Positions 38,904 through 43,795 of a stretch of 43,795 nt of DNA are shown here, piece by piece. Each line of letters starts with the position of its first letter. Positions within the stretch are counted from its first letter, which is position 1. Location of the stretch: contig JAEYSV010000061.1 in the NCBI GenBank assembly GCA_023434365.1, forward strand, positions 1 to 43,795, written 5' to 3'. The DNA is from Bacillota bacterium. GTDB lineage: Bacteria; Bacillota; Clostridia; Lachnospirales; Lachnospiraceae. The notes under the pieces were generated by a model. That model worked only from the letters and a program-made list of their open reading frames with translations. It did not search any database and was not told where the DNA came from. The translations under genes and the position numbers were made by a program.

Positions 38904-39770
38904 CTAAGCGTGAGCTAGCGTAGGAAATCTTAACTTTTCTTTCTCAAACTCAATAAATACTTTCCCTTTAACAAAAAATGTTGTATTCTCTTCGATTATC
39001 TCTGTAACCGTATAATTCTCCTTATTCGGTGGAACAAATCCTAAGACAACTCTATTAATCTCATTGCCAAAGGCCTCAATTACGTCATCCAAATCAACTT
39101 TCTCCGTTGAGAAAATACTATGAATTAAGACTTCTTCATTCTCAATCTCTGAAACAACATAAGCTTTGGTTATTTCATCATAGTACACATTGTTCTTCAT
39201 AAACTGCGTCAGATAGAACATATATAGCCCTATATTGTTTATTAACTCAAAGGAACTAAAAGGTATACGATTTTCAATTGCGCTTTCAATAATATCCCAG
39301 TCTTTTTTATTTTCCATAGATACCTGTCTTACTCTACGCTCACTTGTAATCGTTACCGACTTCGTGTATTGATACTCGTTAGCTTTCTGGTAACCAAACT
39401 TCGGATAAAACTCAACTACACTATCATTGGCATACAAATACATTCCGTCTACTTGGTGTGCATAGTCTTGCTCAATTTCATTTATAATTCTCCGAATAAA
39501 CCCTTGATTTCTATATTTTTCATCCGTCATTACCGTACCAAGTTGAAGAAAGTGCTTTCCCTTCCCGTTCCACATCATATCAATAATATTCACCGAGACA
39601 TTTGCCACAATGATCCCATTATGCATAATCGAATAAGGGATATAATCTTCTCTCCAATATCCATTTTGGTACCAATCCTCAAAATCCAGTGAAAATGTCC
39701 TTTTTGCTAACTCATTAAAACTCTTTCTTAACTGATTATCGTTATGGTAATGCTTGATTAGCTCGTACAT
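38904..39770 (-). CDS. GNAT family acetyltransferase (two-part)
   Basis: 288 residues. Residues 1-135 are a GNAT fold (VSVNIIDMMWNGKGKHFLQLGTVMTDEKYRNQGFIRRIINEIEQ and YLYANDSVVEFYPKFGYQ). The remaining 150 residues form a second, less clear half that may be another GNAT-like or lid domain (PFSSFELINNIGLYMFYLTQF, LGFVPPNKENYTVTEI). The substrate is unknown. RBS GGAGG lies 6 bases before the ATG. It stands alone on the minus strand. Confidence 0.82.
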   Translation of the reverse strand: MYELIKHYHNDNQLRKSFNELAKRTFSLDFEDWYQNGYWREDYIPYSIMHNGIIVANVSVNIIDMMWNGKGKHFLQLGTVMTDEKYRNQGFIRRIINEIEQDYAHQVDGMYLYANDSVVEFYPKFGYQKANEYQYTKSVTITSERRVRQVSMENKKDWDIIESAIENRIPFSSFELINNIGLYMFYLTQFMKNNVYYDEITKAYVVSEIENEEVLIHSIFSTEKVDLDDVIEAFGNEINRVVLGFVPPNKENYTVTEIIEENTTFFVKGKVFIEFEKEKLRFPTLAHA

Positions 39771-39930
39771 GTTTCATCCTCCTTAATACCTACCGGATCT
39801 ATATGAAAATATCAACTATTCTCATACGTTGTCTTTTTATCTTTATCTTTTCATTTTACCATAATGACCCTATTTTTTCCACAACATATACTAATACCCG
39901 TACCCTACAAATTCTTATAAAAACACAAAA

Positions 39931-39960
39931 GGCACTGACTGAACTTAATCAGCAAGTGCC
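39931..39960 (-). terminator. Terminator after the anti-sigma gene
   Basis: GGCACT (39931-39936) pairs with AGTGCC (39955-39960) and CTGA with TCAG inside it. On the minus strand the stem is followed by TTTTGTGTTTTT. It ends the module 3 operon. Confidence 0.7.
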
Positions 39961-39976
39961 CATTTCAAACCATATA

Positions 39977-40771
39977 TTACTCTGCAAAATTAATCTTATC
40001 CAAAACGATTTGCTCATTTTTCACATGTACTGTACCATCTGCTTCCACTAACTTGAATGTTAATTGATGTGTCGTATCATCAAGCCATCGGTCAAATTCT
40101 ACCGATACCTCACCTTTCGCTTCATACCCTAACTCATTAGTAAAGTTCTCAAGAACTTCTCCTTCTGATACGTTATAAGAATTTATATAATCCCATTCTT
40201 CCTCATAATCGCTAATACGAATCTTCCAAACAAGATCATCCTCAATATACCTATCTTTATAAAACATCGTGAGCAAAGTTCCATTATCGTTCCAATAAAG
40301 CTCATACTTCTTACTATCACGAACATGTAGATTTGGCGCTTCTATCCAATAGATCCCGGTTTCTTTCTCATAGTAAACACTTGCTGTGCCTGCTTTCCCC
40401 TTCGCCTCTTGCACCAATTCAAGCTTCCCCATCACCTGCATCGCCCAGATTTCTTCTCTCGAAAAGTACAACACAAGTGCCATTATGGCAATCAATATCG
40501 CCACCACCAAACCAAAGTTAACTATAATTGTTCGGTGATACTTCTTAAATAAAGACCTAATCGCGCGCTTTTCACTAATTACATTGTGCTCCAAGTGTAA
40601 TGGTACAGCCTCTTCAATATCTTTCGTATCCTGATTGAATTCATTAATCTTATTACTACACTCTACACATTCTTCTAGATGCTCATGAATTGCCTCTTTC
40701 GTTTCTTCCATAACAGCATCGTCCTCATAGAGAGGATACAAATCCCAAAACATATCACAACTTAGTTTCAT
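39977..40771 (-). CDS. Zinc-finger anti-sigma factor, copy 2 (module 3)
   Basis: 264 residues. The anti-sigma zinc motif is HEHLEECVECSNKI (H-x3-C-x2-C, residues about 30-40). A membrane helix lies at about 80-102, and the outer part (about 105-264) contains no domain I can name. Paralogous in design to the next copy, and close behind it, so the two may form one complex or bind the sigma factor in turn. Confidence 0.85.
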   Translation of the reverse strand: MKLSCDMFWDLYPLYEDDAVMEETKEAIHEHLEECVECSNKINEFNQDTKDIEEAVPLHLEHNVISEKRAIRSLFKKYHRTIIVNFGLVVAILIAIMALVLYFSREEIWAMQVMGKLELVQEAKGKAGTASVYYEKETGIYWIEAPNLHVRDSKKYELYWNDNGTLLTMFYKDRYIEDDLVWKIRISDYEEEWDYINSYNVSEGEVLENFTNELGYEAKGEVSVEFDRWLDDTTHQLTFKLVEADGTVHVKNEQIVLDKINFAE

Positions 40772-40791
40772 GGTTCCCCTTTCTAATCCTC

Positions 40792-41706
40792 TTATTTGGA
40801 GTGCTCACTAATTGAGATAAACAGATATCCATAAGTACCTTCCGTTCGTGTAAATCTAGAATCCGATTCGCTTCCCACATACGCATAATAAGCATACTCC
40901 CCCGCAGGAATCTGAGTTACTTCTTGATACTCTCCCTCAGTATACAGATATAGCTTCGCTTCCTTTAATTCGAATGTATCCCTAACTTGCTCATACGGCA
41001 TATACTCCACATGGTAATAGGAAAATTCCAGAGTACTGACCACATCCTTATCATAATAATCTAACATCTCAATGTAGTCATAAAAATTACAATAATTTTG
41101 CTCCTCCACTTCTTGATGCTGATCCTCAACTTCAGTAACAAATACACGATACGTTCCATCATATTGGAGTTGATATTCTTTCCCTTCATCATAAATATAG
41201 ATAGTGTGAAGGCCAGGTTTAAAACTAATCTCGTTTCCATCTTCCATTAAACAAAAATCCACTCCAGGTACAAGTCCTACTAACCTTACCTTCGCATCCT
41301 TCGAAAACTCACATTGCTTTGCCACCTCAAGTAACACTGACTTTTCCTGTTGAAAACGGTCTTTTCCCTTATATTTCGATTCAAACCTTAATACTTCAGG
41401 ATAATTTCCCCGACTCCAGGTAGAGATAACCACAACTCCCATAAAACCAAAAAAAGCAAATATGACTGCTGCAATAATCATTCTAACAGCTGACTGCCGC
41501 CTTTTTGTACTATAGGGCCTCGCTTCTTGAATATATTGTTCTTGAAGATAATTTTCCGAGGCCATCCCGACATACTGCTGATAGTATTCATCACAGTCCC
41601 TGCATTCTTCTTTATGCTTTTTAATAAAACGACTGCTCTCTTCACTAGTAAGCTCATCATGGTATACAGGTAACAAGTCCCGAAATATACTACACTCTCT
41701 TTTCAT
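40792..41706 (-). CDS. Zinc-finger anti-sigma factor, copy 1 (module 3)
   Basis: 304 residues. The cytoplasmic domain has CSIFRDLLPVYHDELTSEESSRF then KHKEECRDCDEYY (H-x3-C-x2-C). A membrane helix is at about 76-96. The outer 205 residues are acidic and rich in Tyr (YEQVRDTFELKEAKLYLYTEGEYQEVTQIPAGEYAYYAYVG). The start overlaps the sigma factor end by 17 bases. It should bind the ECF sigma factor of module 3 until an envelope signal releases it. Confidence 0.87.
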   Translation of the reverse strand: MKRECSIFRDLLPVYHDELTSEESSRFIKKHKEECRDCDEYYQQYVGMASENYLQEQYIQEARPYSTKRRQSAVRMIIAAVIFAFFGFMGVVVISTWSRGNYPEVLRFESKYKGKDRFQQEKSVLLEVAKQCEFSKDAKVRLVGLVPGVDFCLMEDGNEISFKPGLHTIYIYDEGKEYQLQYDGTYRVFVTEVEDQHQEVEEQNYCNFYDYIEMLDYYDKDVVSTLEFSYYHVEYMPYEQVRDTFELKEAKLYLYTEGEYQEVTQIPAGEYAYYAYVGSESDSRFTRTEGTYGYLFISISEHSK

Positions 41707-42175
41707 CTACTTGCCTCCTTAGTTGTTGCCTGGCCCGAAAATAGGTAACTCTTGCCCAAGATTCTGATTTACCCATCATTTCAGCGATTTCCTTTAGCGA
41801 TAACTCACCATAATGCTTTAGCATAAATACTTCTCGGTAAACCTCAGGTAATTGATTCAATATCTTTAACAACTCAACATACCCTTCTCGTTCTATTAAG
41901 GAATTGTCCTCATACCGCAGCTCATACTTTGTCATGTCATCGGTTAACAGATATTTCTTTTCTTTTCGAAGGTAATCGTAATAACAGTTTCTCGCAATCT
42001 TACATAGCCAGACTTCAATTTTACACTCACCATGAAACTTACGTATGCCCTTAATTCCCTTATAAAATGTCTCTTGTAATAAATCCTCTGCAATTTGTTC
42101 ATTCAGAGAAATACTAAGTAGATATTTATAGATCATTTTTGCATGGGTGGTGTATATCTCTTCAAATTGCTTCAA
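41690..42175 (-). CDS. ECF RNA polymerase sigma factor (module 3)
   Basis: 161 residues from a TTG start at 42175 (KQFEEIYTTHAKMIYKYLL), six bases behind GAGGGGG; the longer upstream frame would contain the RBS. Region 2: EQIAEDLLQETFYKGIKGIRKF; region 4: LPEVYREVFMLKHYGELSLKEIAEMMGKSESWARVTYFRARQQLRR. It most resembles SigW/RsiW-type factors that answer envelope stress. Two zinc-finger anti-sigma genes follow. Confidence 0.9.
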   Translation of the reverse strand: MKQFEEIYTTHAKMIYKYLLSISLNEQIAEDLLQETFYKGIKGIRKFHGECKIEVWLCKIARNCYYDYLRKEKKYLLTDDMTKYELRYEDNSLIEREGYVELLKILNQLPEVYREVFMLKHYGELSLKEIAEMMGKSESWARVTYFRARQQLRRQVDEKRV

Positions 42176-42270
42176 GTTCTGCCCCCTCTTTTCCTTTGTA
42201 CTCAAAGCTATATCTATTAGACGAATCTTACTTATCAAATGTTACATAAGATTTATTTATTTTTTCTGCC

Positions 42271-43644
42271 CTATACTCTCTCCAAAATAAACGCAACAAC
42301 ATCCTTCTTATTTATAACCACCTGTTCCATGCTATCCCGGAATCGAATTGTCACCTGTCCATTTTCAATGGTGTTATCATCAATCGTAATCGCAAATGGA
42401 GTCCCAATGGCATCCCCTCTGCGGTATCGTTTACCAATACTTCCCGCCTCATCGAAGCTTGCCATCACATACTGGCTCAGCATCTGATAAATGTCTTTCG
42501 CTACTGCCGAATGCTTCTTCTTAAGTAATGGTAACACATTCACCTTAATTGGAGCTAGTCTAGGTGGCAGAGTTAAGACAATTCTTTTATCCGACTCGCC
42601 GATCGTTTCTTCTTTGAGATGTTCAAACAGTAGGGCTAACACAATTCGATCTAATCCATATGTTGACTCAATCACATAGGGAATAAACTTTTCTGAAGAT
42701 TGCTCATCAAGATACTCCATTGATTTATGCGAAAACTCCTGATGTTGTCTTAGATCAAAATCCGTACGGTTGTGCGTTCCGTTGATTTCTCCCCATCCAA
42801 ATGGAAAGGCATACTCGATATCGCAGGCAGCTTTTGCATAATGAGCTAATTTTTCATGGTCGTGGAATCTTAACTTATCTGCTGGAATTCCTAGATACTT
42901 AAAAAATTCAATTCCATATTCCTTGAAATACTCGTAAGTCTCCTGATCCGTCCCTTCTTTGCAAAATGTTTGATATTCCATCTGTTCAAACTCGATAGTT
43001 CGGAAAGTAAAATTACCTGGCGTAATTTCATTGCGGAATGCTTTTCCAATCTGTCCAATACTAAAAGGCAGCTTTGCCCGCATCGTTCTTTGCACATTCA
43101 GATAATTCACATACTCACCCTGAGCATTTTCTGGTCTAAGATAAATTGTCATCGCATTATCCACAGTAACCCCTCGCCTGGTGCTAAACATCAGATTAAA
43201 CTGTCGAATCGGGGTGAATTCCAATTTTCCACAAACCGGACATGGCACCTTATATTCAGATATAAAATGATTCATCTGCTCTAAAGTCATCGCATCTGCA
43301 ATAGCATTCGAATCAAACTGGTCGATCAGATTATCTGCTCGATGTCTGGTTTTACAATGCTTACAGTCAACTTGCGGATCAGAAAAACTTGATACATGCC
43401 CACTTGCTTCCCATACCTTGGGGTTCATTAGAATATCGGCATCTACCTCATAACTGCGCTCCCTCTTTTGGATAAAATAGTATCGCCACGCATCCTTAAC
43501 ATTATTTTTAAGTCTGGTTCCAAGCGGACCATAATCCCAAGTATTGGCCAGCCCCCCGTATATCTCACTTCCTTGAAAAATAAATCCATATTGATTACAG
43601 TACGCCACCAATTCTTCCATCGTAAATACTCTTTGTTCGCTCAT
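42271..43644 (-). CDS. glyQS: Glycyl-tRNA synthetase (single-chain type)
   Basis: 457 residues from ATG 43644 (MSEQRVFTMEELVAYCNQYGF) behind GGAGGAG; the frame can be extended 9 codons into the leader. Class II motifs include YGGLANTWDYGPLGTRLKNN, motif 2 FRNEITPGNFTFRTIEFEQMEYQTF and motif 3 ESTYGLDRIVLALL. A zinc site is formed by CKHC and CPVCG. The C-terminal anticodon-binding domain starts LPPRLAPIKV. It charges tRNA-Gly. No T-box is recognised in the leader. Confidence 0.96.
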   Translation of the reverse strand: MSEQRVFTMEELVAYCNQYGFIFQGSEIYGGLANTWDYGPLGTRLKNNVKDAWRYYFIQKRERSYEVDADILMNPKVWEASGHVSSFSDPQVDCKHCKTRHRADNLIDQFDSNAIADAMTLEQMNHFISEYKVPCPVCGKLEFTPIRQFNLMFSTRRGVTVDNAMTIYLRPENAQGEYVNYLNVQRTMRAKLPFSIGQIGKAFRNEITPGNFTFRTIEFEQMEYQTFCKEGTDQETYEYFKEYGIEFFKYLGIPADKLRFHDHEKLAHYAKAACDIEYAFPFGWGEINGTHNRTDFDLRQHQEFSHKSMEYLDEQSSEKFIPYVIESTYGLDRIVLALLFEHLKEETIGESDKRIVLTLPPRLAPIKVNVLPLLKKKHSAVAKDIYQMLSQYVMASFDEAGSIGKRYRRGDAIGTPFAITIDDNTIENGQVTIRFRDSMEQVVINKKDVVAFILERV

Positions 43645-43669
43645 AATGACTCCTCCTTCAATTCCGAAC

Positions 43670-43720
43670 AAAAAAGTGTCTTCGACACTTCAACTCCCCT
43701 AGCCCCTCATTCATGAGGGG
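43670..43720 (-). terminator. Hairpin leader before glyQS
   Basis: Two stems lie just upstream of the start: CCCCTCAT with ATGAGGGG (43703-43720) and AAGTGTC with GACACTT (43674-43690, 3-base loop). On the minus strand the second is followed by T4, like a terminator, 26 bases before the start codon. It may end upstream transcription or act as an attenuator for glyQS. No T-box sequence (GGGTGGNACCGCG) was found. Confidence 0.55.
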
Positions 43721-43795
43721 AATTTGGGGTTTCTTTTTGTGTCACTTTGATTCATAATAGTCGTATGAATAAATTACAAAAAATATTTAATGACC

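Noticed and set aside
43672..43795. T-box leader for glyQS
   Set aside because: The minus strand of this stretch lacks the T-box consensus and the specifier stem-loop; only two short hairpins are visible.

Overview
The window looks like chromosomal DNA of an anaerobic, low-GC Clostridia, most likely a Lachnospiraceae member of the Lachnoclostridium/[Clostridium] phytofermentans type. This is inferred from AT-rich codon use, strong AGGAGG ribosome-binding sites, an oxygen-sensitive ThiC, single-chain glycyl-tRNA synthetase, a clostridial serpin and many ECF sigma factors. No search was run. No rRNA, tRNA, CRISPR array, transposase or phage gene was seen.

Layout. 1-1590: the tail of an unknown gene, a block of stacked palindromes, a Crp/Fnr regulator divergent from a small Cys-rich ferredoxin, and a TSCPD (TIGR03905) protein. 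1667-6318: response regulator, ABC ATPase, ABC permease and histidine kinase, preceded by a membrane diguanylate cyclase. 6416-7693: a WYL regulator and a zinc-ribbon protein that share an inverted repeat at their promoters. 7800-8012: a remnant of an alpha/beta hydrolase. 8229-9534: a DUF6323/DUF6179-type pair. 9569-12959: a second, paralogous kinase/ABC/regulator module in the same gene order. 13101-13265: a remnant of a GNAT acetyltransferase. 13434-14504: a GH43 lipoprotein.

14614-19402: a BlaI/BlaR1-type pair with a clear operator, a GNAT plus P-loop fusion, an APH-type kinase and an unknown Cys-rich protein. 19562-20260: a Cro-type regulator with a DUF2975 membrane protein. 20453-23369: an OhrR-like MarR regulator followed by a thioredoxin / thioredoxin reductase / two-peroxidase operon; OhrR-like boxes occur at both promoters. 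23620-25348: AraC-type regulator, DUF3795 protein, VOC protein. 25405-30100: a TPP-riboswitch-controlled thiC-thiD-thiW-thiM-thiE operon.

30118-42238 carries three ECF sigma factor modules. One sigma factor is translationally coupled to a membrane-anchored serpin whose N-terminus looks like an anti-sigma factor. One is coupled to a membrane protein of unknown family. One is followed by two zinc-finger anti-sigma factors. Between them lies a LacI-controlled operon (ribokinase, nucleoside hydrolase, DUF4038/GH140-like protein) with perfect 14-bp operators, and a GNAT protein. The window ends with glycyl-tRNA synthetase (42271-43644) and a hairpin-rich leader.

The general theme is sensing and response to envelope, antibiotic and oxidative stress, mixed with plant-polysaccharide use and vitamin synthesis. 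The best candidates for something little described are the sigma/serpin unit, the twin ABC/two-component modules with a shared operator, the DUF6323/DUF6179 pair and the APH/GNAT-P-loop operon.
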